The notes beneath the pieces are model-generated. The model was given only the letters and a program-made list of their open reading frames with translations. It had not been told where the DNA came from and made no database searches. DNA of 64,000 nt from Pogonophryne albipinna (taxonomy: Eukaryota > Chordata > Actinopteri > Perciformes > Artedidraconidae). The position numbers were made by a program, and so were the translations under genes. Below, piece by piece: positions 44,033-56,636 of the stretch. The DNA lies in the NCBI GenBank assembly GCA_028583405.1, contig CM053256.1, positions 4,845,995-4,909,994 of the forward strand. The letters are read 5' to 3'. Numbering within the stretch: the stretch's first letter is position 1; each line of letters starts with the position of its first letter.

Positions 44033-47000
44033 TCACAGTGTGTGTTTGATGCCGGTCAGAGGTTTGTTCTGCAGGTTCTGCTGCAGCTCTCTGAACAGAT
44101 GGTCCCGCTCCTCAGCATCCACCAGGATTTGCTACATGGAAGAAAACGTAAAGGTCTCAGTCACAATTGTTCATAATAAAGCTCAGATTATCACACATTT
44201 CACACAAGACAGGTTTTTTTGCAGGAACTTTTTCTTTTTGAGTTGATTTAATGATAAGAAAATGTTTATCACAGACTAATACTTGAATTGTTGCACTTTA
44301 CTCTTTTGTTGACCCACTTTTGTTTTTTTATTCCCTACATTACTATAGCATAACCTTCTCAATAATCAGGGCTGTACATAACTGGTGCGCAGGTGCGCAT
44401 GCGCACCCCCCGCCAAAAAAGAGCATTTGCGCACCAACATTGAGAGAGAGCGAGAGAAAAGATAAGAGAGATAGAAAAGAGAGAGAGAGATATTTGCGAG
44501 TTGCATAAGAACTGATAAGATAGCAGGGTTTCCCACACAGACTTTACTTGGGCGGGGCCCGCCCAGGTATATTAACGGCCACCAAAGTATAATTTGCAAG
44601 CTTTTTAGGTTTAATTGTTTTAATCCGTCCACGAGCACGACGGCATTTGCGATCGCTCGCTCTACCCCTCGCGTGAAGGGTCTGCTTTATGCGCTCCGCA
44701 CAGTAATAACCCTGCTGCGTGCTCACTAGCGCACCTCCCCCCGTTCATAAAGTCAAGAACCCCTCAAAAGGTCCGGTTTATTTCATTTTAAGGATGCGCA
44801 CCAAGCAACATCTCCAGGTGCTCTTTTGAGAACCAGGGCAAAAAGGTTATGTGCACCCCTGTCAATAAGCCTGTACAGAGGCTGCCGATAACATTAGTTT
44901 TCTACCTTTTTATTGGTATGATTTTGCATATATAAAAAGTCATCCGACCATAACATTTCATATCTAACACCAAAATCCTGCCTGATGTTGGAATTGTTTA
45001 ATGTTTGTATTGAAGGAATGTTTTTTTTTAACAATTTATATAATTGATGATATTTTCTGAAGAATATGTGTGTGGGACTTATTTGGTGAAGATTTGGCTC
45101 TGTGGGTCTACAGCAGAGATGAGGTCGTTACTAAAAAAAAGTAATATATTACATATTACTTTTTTTTTAAAGTAATATATTACACTACTTCGTTACTCTC
45201 TACATATGCAACTCGTTACTTTACTCGCAGGGCCGGCCCGCCCCTCCCTGCAGGCAGATCACACAGACTGCTAAAGTTTCAAATGTTCTCTTTAGTTCAG
45301 TTTCCATTGTCGCATAAGACAGATCCAGATCCTGAACGCTTTCCTATCTGACCATGGCTGTCCTCTGTCTCCTGCTATCTGTATATTTTGCGCAGTCTAT
45401 CTCTGCTCACGCTGTTGCGTCGGCGTGTTCTCCTGCGTGTTGGCCATGTGTTGCACTGGAACCAGACACCGCAAAGACTTCAGCCGAGCACGTACGAACT
45501 GCGCATGCGTGAGTGTCAATAACTCTCCTTACCAGCAGGCGGCGGTAGTGTGTATTCGTCATTCAAAACAGGCAACAACCGGAAAACAGAGAAGAAGAAC
45601 AGACTACGTGATATAAACAAACAACAAATAGCTGTGCGTTAGCTTCACCTTAGCATGTGTTCTTTGCAGGTGTTTGTTGAGGATTGATTATGACTGATTT
45701 TAGTAACGAAGTAACGCGTGCCGGGGCAATGTTAGTAACTGTAGTGTGATTACTGAATTATAAAAGTAGCGCGTTACACTACTCCGTTACCGACAAAAGT
45801 AATATTATTACAGTAACGCGTTACACCCAACTCTGGTCTACAGTATATAAAACACTGGTTGTAGACTAACATGGAAGATCAATCAGCATCATACTCCTGC
45901 ACCGCACCTCTATGAGTTTGTCTCTCTTCTCCAGACTGTCCCTCAGCTTCCTCTCCTCTCTCTCTCGGTCCTCTCTGCTGTTCTGCCACACTCTGTCCGC
46001 CTCCTTCTTCTCCTTCTCTTTCTCCCTCAGCGCCTGCCGGGTGTCTTTGAGTTGCTCTGACAGAGAGGACACCGTCTGACTGTGGCTCTGCTGCTGGTTC
46101 TGGTGAAAATAAAAATTAATAGTTAGAAACCCTGAGATTTGATGTTTGCCGTGTTGTGTGTCGTCAAACAATGTCCACCCAACTTCCAAGAGCTCAATAT
46201 GACTATTGTAGAGATTTCTATTTGACCAAAAACATTTTTTAAAGAATAAACACCAAATGTTTTCTTTTGAGAAGCTGGTGTCTGATAATATTAGGAATAA
46301 TGTCCCACTTTTTGCTTGAGAAATGACTGAAACAATGAATGAATTACCCAAAATGTAAACATATAATTCAATCATTTATTGAATGACCAAATATGTTTTT
46401 ATCATACCTTGCAATCATGGCCTTGAGTTAAAAACAAAAACAAATCCTATTTTGTGTAAATTCAAGTGTGAAAAAATGTGTAACAAGATTTTTTTCTCTT
46501 TTTGGAAAAAGGTCAATATGTAGGCCGCTTTTTTGTTTCCCCCCATTTATCATTGCTATATACAGGGGTGCACATAACTGGTACGCAGGTACGCATGCGC
46601 GGCAAAAATCTGAATTGCTTAACGTCACTTGTGTCACTACGCGCCTTTGCGTACCTCAAAACATCTAAACAAAACACAGATTTCGTCAACACGTGTTTCT
46701 TGTCAACAGTCAATGGAGTAAACTACGAGACATGTAAAAAAAAAAAAAAAGACATTAAGCAGCTACGTTACCGTTTCGCTCCCTGCAAAAACTCTGGTCG
46801 CCGTGTGCACAGACAGGGTTAACGTCGGTATGAACAACAGAATTGTGCCAAAACTCCGCCAACTGGCTACAGTGGGAGACTCCCCAGTGCACACTCTGTG
46901 CCCCGCGCACACACTGGAGAACTGCGCAAAATCAGCTGATCACAACGTTCACGCTCTGTGGTCAAGCTGCTGCAGTTTTATTTACAACAGAGTGCAGTGA

Positions 47001-48347
47001 AACACACAGCTGCCAACTTACTCAGGGTGTTATGGAAGAGTTTGAAATCAGACAGAGGTGGAAGAAGTACTCAGATCTTGTACTTGAGTAAAAGTAGAAG
47101 TACCAGAGTGTTACTCTGTTACAATAAAAGTCCTGCATTCAAAATGTTACTCAAGTAAAAGTAGAAAAGTATTATCATCAAAATATAGTTAAAGTACCAA
47201 AAGTAAAAGTAGTCGTTGTGCAGATTGGTCCATTTCAGAATAATATAATTGATATGTTTTGTAATGATTGATCATTAAAGTGTTCTCAAAGCTGGTGAAG
47301 GTGCAGCTAGTTTTACAAATGAGATCAAAGTCAAGTAAAGTACAAATACCTCAAAATTGTACTTAAGTAGAGTACTTGAAGAAGTGTAGTAACTTTCCAC
47401 ATCTGAAATCAGATATGACTTCAAGTCATGTGATCATTTCTTAGTATTTGATCCTTCCACTTGGCCTCATGAAATGCAAGGACTTCACAGTTTTGGCCAC
47501 AAGTTTTGGAGAAAGCAAATCGGAGGCTTAAAAAGAGACAGGGAGGTGCATCTTCATCATCTTCATCATCTAGCATGCAAGAAGTATAAATAGAGGACAG
47601 TGAAGGAGACACTGAGGAGGACCACGCTTCGTGTGGGGTGAGTACCAAACGCTTTCTCCTGGTACTCATCTGAGTAACTCACTCAAAAAGTGATGTGCAC
47701 CCCTGGTTATATAATCCTTTCCTCATGCTAATGTCTCACCTGCACCATGTCCTGGTACTCCTGCAGGGCTGTGGTGAGTTGTTCAACCTCCTTGCACAAG
47801 GTGGCGCCATTTCCCTCTCTGTCCACTGCCAACCCCTGACCAATCACAGAGCAGGACAGGGGGAAATGTTGTGAGTAAACGTTTCCTTATTCAATATTAC
47901 AGAGACAATGCAAGCTCTGCAACTTGGTCTTACTGTGGAAGATGTTAAATGCTTTGAAAAGTAAAGAAGCCAAGACGCTACCCCCAACAGAAATGACATT
48001 GTTGTTTATTACCTGTGTATCTTTGCAACAGCTCTCCAGCTCCTGGATGAGAGCGTCCTTCTCCTGCAGGACAGTAGCGAGGGCTCGATCCCTCTGTCTC
48101 CATACCTCCCTCTCTTTCTCCACCTCCATCAGCAGTGGCTCCTTCTCCCCCAGAGCCACTCGCAGGTCCTGCAGTGGGGACAAAATGAAGGTCTTTCTTA
48201 ATAACACTTAAAGTACACACAAAGTTAACAGAGCAGGGGACAGAGTAAAAATGTATACAGTACCTACTAGGGCTGGGTACTCTAAAATAACACATTGTGT
48301 GTGGTCTTAACATCAATGCAGCCAATTCCATCCCTGGTTTCTGATGG

Positions 48348-48425
<78 letters not shown>

Positions 48426-51400
48426 AGTACGTGTTCCTACATTGATGATATCCTGGTTGCACTGCAGCACGGTGTTGAGCATGTCGAGGTCTTTCTCTCG
48501 GTCTCTTCCAGCCTTCCTGAGTGCCTCGATCTCTTTCTCCATGCTCTTCTCCTTCTCGGTCACTTCCAACCTCAAAGTCTGCAGGGCAGCCTACAGATCA
48601 CAAAGCATCAAACATTACTTTGAGCATCTTACTTCCTGGTTAACACAACGCAGGAACACAACGTGGTGCGGGAGGAGGTGTAGCATTTATGTTTTGACAA
48701 ACTAACTCCTGCTTTACGTATAGTTAAGGTTAACTTCCAGACCAGGGTTTCTACAGGGTTCACCAAGTTACATTCAAGACTTTTAGAGACCTTTTTTAGA
48801 ATTCAATCTAATACCCATTTTACAATCATACCAGCCAAAGACGAAAGTGTGATTAGAAGCCAGTTGCCACCATATGGAAAAGAATATGTTGTTGTTTTCA
48901 GTGATTCCAAGCTGTATGTAACAATATTTTCAAATGATCTTAATAATTCAATTCATTCAACGTCAATGCAAGTTTGACTTAAAGTTAAAATCTGCAATCA
49001 AACACAATATGTTCATTTTGTGAGAATCAATGTAAAAATGGAGTTAACTTAAAATAAAAGTGATAGATCAGCCTTATTTGTTCCACAGAGCCTGAGGTAA
49101 TAACTGACATGCTGCTGCTAGACTGGTAACACTCCCTACAGGCCTCAGGTAAAAGCACAAGCAGGAACCACAAGATCTGCTCTGCTAATACAGAAGCCTT
49201 CAGGGACAGCAGCATTGAGTCTATCTGCTCCAGCCGATAACTGCTTTGCTTCATTAAGTGGGTCAAATGTCATCATAAGCAGACAGAAAAAAAACAAGTC
49301 AATAGTGAGGATGGAAAAGGACAGTGTCAGCACTAACCTTGTCGGCAGATGTAGTTTCTTTCAGATTTTCAGCCAGCTTGTTGGCTAGCTCCGCACTTCC
49401 TCCCTCCTCCACACACAGCCTTCTGATCAGACCCATACACTCCTGTAGCAGAGGAAACATCTGCCTGCTTAGTGCCAAACACATTCATCTGACAGCACAG
49501 TTAGGGGAAAACTGTAATACAAAAGTTTCCCCCAAAAAATAAATGAATAACCTGAGGCAAGTGTTCACATACTGTAGAGGCCAGAGCAACGCTGATACAC
49601 ATGCAAACATCAGGGAGTGCAGTCATACATCTGCAGCTCCATTAGACAGACAAATGCATGACTTATCTACTCAACCAGTAACTCAAAATCTGTTCAAAAT
49701 CACAAGACTAAATGTACCTCCTGAAAATGTTGGTGACATTTGTTTTGACATTAGGATTTAGGGGACCAGGTTTTATGTAACTCAATTTTCACTGCATATA
49801 AACAGCTGAGGTATCACTGTATTATTCTAAGCTAGATGCATGTTCGTAAAACACCTAAAAGCGTTTTGCCTATTTTAAAATAAATTGTTGGTAATGTCCT
49901 TATTTGTTTTATTGGTAAAAGTACGTTGAGAAAGTTGATTTAACTTGCATATCTGTATGTATAAGTATGCCTTTACTGGTTAGTTATTTTAAGCACAAAA
50001 ACATGGGGAACAGCTAGCAAAGCTTCGTGCAGAGTAAACTGTGCCTACCAGCTCAATAATTAACAGGCCATATTGAGTTTTTGCTGTGTTTAAACAGAGC
50101 CCGGCAGCTGTTTCCCCAGGTTTCTGATCTTTATGTTAAGCTAACAAGTTGCCATCTGTGGCTTCACATTTACCAGACTATGAGTGTGGCCGTGATATTC
50201 TCATCTAAATCTCATCACGGAAACAGTAAGCAGAGTTGTTTACATTACATATTATCAGTGTGGCACAGAACAAAACCCAAGGTAAAAGTCCAAAAGGGTT
50301 ATACTGTCACTTATTTGTAATCTTTAATAGGCTGTATTCCATTAAAGCAACCTTTCAGATAAGTTAGTCTGTGGTGTTTCTTTTCACTATACGTCTGTTT
50401 AGTTATAACGTTCATCCAGAGTGATTTACAATAAAACCCCTGCTGTTAATCAGTAGCTAAAAATAAAAGCAGCAAACACACGTCAGTGTCACTGGCACTA
50501 TGTACGAGCAGACAACGTGACTGCAGCTCTGGCACTGCCACTTTAAGGGCGTAGGGGGACTACACAGACAAACAACATTCCTGTGAGCTTAGAGCCAAAG
50601 CTCGGGCAGCGGCAGAAGATCCCACGGCTGTGTGCATGACTGACTCCTGTCCCCCCTGATCACCTCACCCACCTGGATCAGACGCTCCCGGCTGTGCAGC
50701 GAGAGGCCGAGGCTCTGCAGCAGGGAGCTGCCATCCTTCTCATGGACCAACTGAAGGGAAGAGGACAACAAATAACAAAAAGTCAAATTCAAGTTTCAAG
50801 AATAGGGCTGGGGCCAGAATCTATGGCTTGGGTTTAGGTCTAGCAACTAACAATTATTCAAAACAACAGAATACAGTGACAAATGCCTTTCAAAATATCA
50901 TCAAGTGCCTTGTTTTGTCCATCAAATGGCCCAAAACCCCTAATATTTTCTATTTTCTTTAACGTAAGACTAGAAAGACAAAACTATAAACAACTGGCAA
51001 ATTACTGAACAGATTGTGTGTTGGTTCCCACTACAGTAAGGGTCTCCAGGAGCACATTTCGCCATGGTGACACACAAACAGACTCATGAGGCGTTGATGT
51101 TTTGGCTGGTGAAAAGCTATTTGTCTCTTGCTGCCTTTTGTTCTTGGACATGCAATGTTACATTTTCACCATCACTATTTATTGATTTAAAGATCACAGA
51201 TGAATTTATAATGTAAATATGCATTGCTACTTTTCTCCTTTACAAATACTCAATGCATGTTTGATAGGAATTCACAAATCTTTTTGGCGATTCAATTATG
51301 TGGTTCTTTCACATTATTTCCCTGAGATAAGCAGTGGCTGTTAGTGCACTTCAGTACATACAACTGTACGTGAATGCACTACAATGCAGACAACAGTGTA

Positions 51401-54400
51401 GTGCTGATACAGACTCCAGGTCAGTACTCTGTTCAGCCTATTGTTAGACTCAGCTGTCACATTCAGTTCAGTAGAACTAACCTGCCAATGAGGTTAATAG
51501 CTCAGCAGCAGGCTATAAGTTACAACAAAGTTATCAGGTTATGGTTTTTTCTCTGGCTTTTACTGTCTTTAAATGTGATAGTAATATACTTTGATTCATA
51601 AATCCATTGACAGATTTGCTCTTACACTGAGCACTGTTCATGTTTAAACCTGCTGCCACTTCTCATATTTCTCATAAATTATTTTTTTATATTCAACTCC
51701 GTGAGAATGAGGAACATTGTGTTCACATGAAAAGCAAAGATCAAGTCATGTGAACTCGAAGCAGCTAAGGCGCTTCTTAATGATATTCTCTATGATAACA
51801 CTACTAAGCCCTGGGCAAACTCTACCGGTCGGGGAGGATTCCTGCGAGAGGCTGTACGAGTGTGTTTGTGTGTCCTTATCTCCACCGTTAAGTGAGGAAA
51901 TGCTGACACACCCTTCAACAGACACAAAAACACAGTACATCCACCCTCCATTCCTTTCATGCATTCGATTTGTGCTCAGTCAACATTCACACAGTGGTTT
52001 ATGGAGCGGTTTGGACATGTGACTCAGGAGCTGCTGAGAATTGTTGCACTGTCACTCAACCTGTTTTTCTTGCGTCCAAAAAAAGGTTAAAATAACAACT
52101 GTTTGCTTTGAAGGCTTTTTATATCACAATTTCCAAGACCTCTCAACCTATATTTATCTCAGTTTAAGATAATCATTGAGTTAAGGGATTCATTTGTTTT
52201 TCACCCATATTTCATATATTGATAAACTTTGAATTGTATGAAGGAGCAGTTCAATATTTTGGGTAAAACTGTACGCTTTCTTGCCGAGTCAGATGATAAT
52301 TGACACCACTGTCATAAGATTTAATTAAAAATGAAGATATAACTAGCAGCCAGTTAGTTTAGATTAGCATGGCAATGACTGTAAATTATAATCATGTTAT
52401 TTATTTTGTTTTATCCATGACAAAACAAGTGTCACACTTACACTTTGTGGTGCGATGGCTACTATGACCAGGAAAGAAGAGAATAGCACGTTTAAATTGG
52501 ACACCTGATACTAATGTTATCCGATATAATTAAAATAGTGTGCCTTTTATTAAGTAAGCATTACATGTGCGGGTAGGTATATTTTGTTATTTTTTAACAG
52601 AGTCAGACTTGCTGTTTGCAGTCTTTAAGCTAAGCTAAGCTAACTGGTTAACAAGAGAGGGAATAAACACACTTTCCAAATTAACTACTGAAACTTCTCT
52701 CTAGACATATGCTCATCTCAAATAAGGACTGAGGGAGAACAAAGGCAATGCTCACAGGTGCCCAGTCCTCCGCCCCATTAACTTCAGTTGGTTTGCTCCT
52801 CCCATGTTTCAGCTCGGCCTCCAGGGTCCTGATGTGGGACAGGGCTTGGTCCAGCTGGCCTCGCAGGTGTTTGGCAGCGTGGTGAACCCTCCCAGAGGTG
52901 CTCTGGAATCACAAATGGTTTCATGGTAAACATGGGTCATGGTATTATTAAGTTAAAAAACAAGTGTTATTTGAGTCTTGTTAGACTGCTGGACTGACCT
53001 CACTTGCTCCCGGATGAATCTATTGATGCACACTGTGTCAATATTTAATGCAGGCACAGCATCTGAATAGAGTTCTTTATTATAAAAAAAAAAAGTTGCG
53101 GAGGATTTTAAAACCAATATTTGGGACGTATCTTTTGTCCCTACCGTTTGGAAAATCGGGTCATTTGGCAGTCACTTGCCAGTTGCTGTTTATATTTCAA
53201 AAAAGCCCAACTTACATTGCATACAGTAATCACCACCTTGTGCTAACACGAGTAAAAAGCATAATATTGACATTTCAAGTGTGTCATCATGTGTGTGTTT
53301 GAGCGCAAGCAGGAAACGGTTCTAAATATTTGGCTTTTATTTAGATTTGAATAGACTTTGTAAATGAAATGCATCAGTATACGGATCATTCTCAAAGATA
53401 ACATTGGAAACGTTTTAAACATGGATGGAATAAATAAGAGACTTGATTATCTGCATCGTGTTCTAGATTTGGCACTTAAAAATGCACGTCACTTGGTTTA
53501 TTTTTATAATATTTTCTATTAATTTCTAAATATTTTGCCCCTCAAACTCAGTTTATAGGTGCACCCTTATTTTCAGACACTGTTTATTGTACATTTTAAG
53601 TCTAAGGCATGCTTAGACAGTAATGAAAAACACTCACCTTTCCATGAAGAGGCATGAACTCTTCCCTCAGCTCTGATAGGATATCCCCGTCCTCTGCATC
53701 CATGTCCTCCCCTCCGTTCTCCACACTCCCAAAGATCAGCACCTTGTTCACTGAGGGTGACGCCATCTCTCCACCTTTACCCCAGCACTTCCTGCCCAGA
53801 ACGGGGATCTTACTCCCCGATGGAGAACTGACCGGCTTCCCCTCGATACTTCTCAGCTCTTTCAGCACAAAGTTAGTCGACTGAACTCCCGGTGAGTCAA
53901 ATGGATCGTTGCAATCAAGAGAGTCCAGAGACTGAATGGACGCTGTGCGAGTAGACACCTGTAAGGACAGAGTGGACCCTGCCAGGGAAGAGGGGCTGGA
54001 GCTGCAGGTTGACATCCTCTGCCAGTGGAGGGGCATGCTCTGAGATTTGTCCCGTGACAACGCCAGCGGGGAGAAGGGTTGGAAAGGCAGACGGCGAGGA
54101 ACCCCACAAACAGACTCATAATCCGAGTCGGACACCCGTAAAGAATCACAGCCTTCACACCCTTTGCCCTTTCTGCATCTTTTACCCGTTCTTATAAAAT
54201 ACGGGCATGTGTCCCACTTCTCGGACCAGCACTCGTACTCTGAGAGTGCCATATTCTCTTTGAGCATCTCCCTGTAGCCCTCCTTCTCCCCATCTCCGTC
54301 CTCCTCGTTGGTGCTACCCTGGCTCTGGAGGTCCCGTGGGTTTCTCTGGTAGTAGCATTGGCGCACCCACTGTCTGATCTTGTCCCTCTCCTGCATCAGC

Positions 54401-55018
54401 TTCTGGAGCCTCTCGGACGAAAGCACCCTCACCCTGGATATCACCGTGTCGAATTTGAACACCCGCTCCAGGACGCACATGCATTTGCCACACACAAACT
54501 CCTCCTGCCCGTGGCCGCGTGGTACACACTGCCCCAGAATGTGGGTCAACACGGAGAGCAGATCCATCCCTTTGGACGGGGAGTTCAGGGATAACTGGGA
54601 CTTGGAGAGAGACATGGAGGAACCCAGAGATAACATGCTGCCTGTGAAGAGAAAAATTCAGTTTTTCTACAGTTTAAGGCAACATTTTATTTCCACTATC
54701 GAGGAGAACATTTATTATTTGTGTACATTGTATTACTTTCCCAAGTTGTCACTAGCTAGATGACATCTGCATTTGAATTGATAATGCTATAATGAGTGAC
54801 GTTAATGCATGGTAGTTTGCTTTATTTCCTTATTCTCCAGACTCACCCCAGGGGCTGCTCTGCGAGGACCGGGACAGACTGCCTCCCCTCAGAGACTCTG
54901 TCGGGGTCTGAGGCGGGCCCACCTTCTTATTCAATCCCCCAAACAGCCACCGCCTTTGGTTTCCCTTGAGAGCTCCGCCACACATTCGGCAAAATTCATG
55001 TTTACCTCTGGAGGACAT
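44033..55018 (-). CDS. Short myomegalin/PDE4DIP-like coiled-coil protein with N-terminal CxxC module
   Basis: Coding exons (minus strand): 55018-54847 (that exon begins at 55057), 54641-53638, 52902-52756, 50750-50673, 49442-49338, 48590-48441, 48168-48013, 47835-47740, 46099-45908, 44131-44033. All phases close, giving about 732 aa. The N-terminus has paired CxxC motifs (CRMCGGALKGNQRRWLFGG and CGKCMCVLERVFKFDTVISR) framing LLSVLTHILGQCVPRG, followed by SSERLQKLMQERDKIRQWV. An acidic/Ser-rich linker with YECWSE and DSDYESVCGVPRRLP follows. After that the chain is charged coiled coil (EKEKSMEKEIEALRKAGRDR, EKEKKEADRVWQNSREDRER), ending NKPLTGIKHTL. This order matches the alternative N-terminus and first coiled coils of PDE4DIP (myomegalin), a centrosome/Golgi scaffold. 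The CM1 gamma-tubulin-complex motif and the long C-terminal part were not found, so it is a short paralogue or isoform. Confidence 0.72.
44367..44861. mobile_element. Non-autonomous hAT element (GTGCGCAGGTGCGC family)
   Basis: Begins CAGGGCTGTACATAACTGGT and ends, inverted, CAGGGGTGCACATAACC. The flanks are TCAATAAT (44359-44366) and TCAATAAG (44862-44869), an 8-bp duplication with one mismatch. The subterminal sequence GGTGCGCAGGTGCGCATGCG is related to GGTACGCAGGTACGCATGCG in the element at 46563. Confidence 0.88.
45114..45835. mobile_element. Non-autonomous hAT element with perfect 8-bp TSD
   Basis: Ends CAGAGATGAGGTCGTTACT and, inverted, CAGAGTTGGGTGTAACGCG. Identical flanks GTCTACAG lie at 45106-45113 and 45836-45843. 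Subterminal GTTAC/GTAAC repeats place it in the same broad family as the nested element at 27604. Confidence 0.92.
46563..47705. mobile_element. Non-autonomous hAT element carrying a nested MITE
   Basis: Begins CAGGGGTGCACATAACTGGT and ends, inverted, CAGGGGTGCACATCACTTTT. The flanks are GCTATATA (46555-46562) and GTTATATA (47706-47713), an 8-bp duplication with one mismatch. It belongs to the same family as 44367-44861. It contains a complete MITE at 47053-47405. Its right end lies only 34 bp from the adjacent myomegalin-like exon (47835-47740). Confidence 0.88.
47053..47405. mobile_element. hAT-type MITE, nested, perfect 8-bp TSD
   Basis: 353 bp. Begins CAGAGGTGGAAGAAGTACTC and ends, inverted, CAGATGTGGAAAGTTACTAC. 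Identical flanks AAATCAGA lie at 47045-47052 and 47406-47413. It is the reference copy in this window for the family also at 32356-32802 and 56637-57497. Confidence 0.92.
48353..48422. repeat. (TG)n microsatellite
   Basis: About 70 bp of TG repeats, interrupted once by TATG, ending 19 bp from the 3' edge (48441) of a myomegalin-like exon. Confidence 0.97.
49443..50672 (-). other. Myomegalin-like intron, nothing recognised
   Basis: AT-rich intron sequence without a recognisable exon, element or simple repeat. Confidence 0.5.
50751..52755 (-). other. Myomegalin-like intron with a decayed dispersed repeat
   Basis: No exon was recognised. At about 52240-52380 and 52615-52650 there are phrases (CTTTCTTGCCGAGTCAGATG, TTAAGCTAAGCTAAGCTAAC) of a repeat I recognise as widespread in teleosts. 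The two parts are in opposite orientations, as if from the two arms of one element. Confidence 0.45.
52903..53637 (-). other. Myomegalin-like intron, nothing recognised
   Basis: AT-rich, with no exon, microsatellite or mobile element identified. Confidence 0.5.
53638..54641 (-). CDS. Myomegalin-like large exon: second CxxC pair and Ser-rich linker
   Basis: A 1004-bp exon. After a Ser-rich start (GSMLSLGSSMSLSKSQ) it encodes LLSVLTHILGQCVPRGHGQ, the second Cys pair (CGKCMC) and the helix VLERVFKFDTVISRVRVLSS. Together with the CRMC pair of the preceding exon this forms a probable zinc module. The remainder is low-complexity acidic/Ser-rich, with a Cys-containing CPYFIRTGKRCRKGKGCEGC stretch. 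The donor is GTGAGT. Confidence 0.8.
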
Positions 55019-55057
55019 CGTGGACACTGTTGTCCCGATAGATGTTGGAAATTCTCT

Positions 55058-56460
55058 GTAAATCAAAAGTAGAAAAAAAACCAGGATGCATTCAAAAGAA
55101 GTGATTCCTAACCTGAATCATGAGCACCTCACAGAGCCATCTGCGTAGCTGTACACTATACAGTTTTATCCACAATGAGATTAGAAGAATACTGCATTAT
55201 GTAACCTCTTTAGGACTCCTAAATTACTCAAATTAAACAATCTGAAAAGGCAAAAAACACTTTTTAGAAGTTTTCATTCTTTAAATTACACACAAATTAT
55301 TTGTGATACCAAAGCACTTTCTCAGTGTGATCTGTTGTTTATTGTTTTCAATTATGTTCATTATATCAGAGGAAACCAGAAAAAGGGTGCGCGAGTTATT
55401 ACAGAGTCAGAAAGAAGACCCACAGACTGATCTTGTGACCTCTTAGGAGATTATAGGAGAGAAAGATTATTTTCTTATTTTTCCTAATGTTAGCCTAACA
55501 GCTGGCAAAGACTTTTATGGAAAAGGATACATTTTCCAGCTCTGTTTCCATAGAAACAGGTCATATAAAGTTTGATAGAGCCATATAATCCACCCTGTTT
55601 GAGATATTGTGTCTGCCTTTTGCTTTTGATTGAGTTGTATCTCTTCCCTGTATGGGGTTTTGTTCACTTTATTGCAACTCATCTGCTGGTGTTTACTGTA
55701 GCTGCCCACAGGGCGGGACACGTCGACCTTGAGCCACGCTGACAGTAAATCCAGTCGATGAATGGAACTCTCTCTTCAACAGTCAGTCTCTCCATGAACC
55801 TTTCCCCCGCTCACAAGTCAGAAACTCACTTCCATGAATCATTTTAAACCCAGAAAACATACAGACTATCATTTTAGAACCATTTAATTAGGACTAAATA
55901 AAACAATTATGTGGCGTGAACTTAACATGATTATGTGTTAGAATGGGAAAACCGTAAACACAACCCTTAAATATGATGTTAATGTGTTTGCTTAAGGAAA
56001 CCGTGAACTTAACCCATAAATGGGATACATATAGCCACCATACTCGACCTTTGACTGCCTAAATACAACAGCACGAGACATGTTCCCAGGGGAAAACGCT
56101 TCATCATCCAGTGGAAAACAGTTCAACTATCATATATCTGATTCTATTTTAAGCGACTGAAGTGCAGCGGTTCAATGCGAAAGTAACGCCACGGTGTGAA
56201 AGCGGAGCAGTGAGTGTTTCCTGAATATAATAATCATTGGACGCCGTTGAGTTAACTTTTTACGTCACAAACAAACATTTAGCCAGACACAATAAGTATG
56301 TTTGAAAATCTTACGTTAGCTTTCACCCCTGGACCCGGGTTTTTCACGCGCTGAGAGAAGTTTAAAGTCCGATACGCGAGGAAGAAATGTTCATGTTCGC
56401 CTCAAAACGATGCCAAGTCACACACAAAAACACATGTGAGAGTTAAGTAAAGTTTCTTAC
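55058..56460 (-). other. Intron 1 of myomegalin-like gene
   Basis: A TTTTGATTTACAG acceptor lies directly above the first coding exon at 55057, so a non-coding first exon must exist upstream. A donor-like TGTATGTAAGAAA at about 56455-56465 (minus strand) next to a GC-rich segment (56470-56580) is the likely exon 1 and promoter. Confidence 0.45.
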
Positions 56461-56636
56461 ATACAAATCTCTGCTGGAGCTGGTCTGAGGCGCGTCGCTA
56501 TACAGTCTATGGTCGCAGCACACCGGAGCGGCAACGGAAGAGAGGCGGTGGGTGTCACCTTGCTGACCTCACAGCTCATACCTGTTTGGGGAGGTGTGCA
56601 AACGGAGGGGAGAGTGGAGCCATGTTGTTCCTCCTC

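Larger units (their letters stand above)
44132..45907 (-). other. Myomegalin-like last intron, two hAT insertions
   Basis: Contains hAT elements at 44367-44861 and 45114-45835, together about two thirds of the intron. No exon was recognised. Confidence 0.65.

Noticed and set aside
44531..44720. Separate transposon starting CAGGGTTTCCCACACAG within the hAT at 44367
   Set aside because: A hAT-like start is visible, but no matching end or target duplication was found, so it is not called separately.
54830..55066. Upstream start MIYREF for the myomegalin-like protein
   Set aside because: The codon at 55066 is TTG and lies in the intron, before the acceptor at 55057; the first ATG in the exon is 55018.
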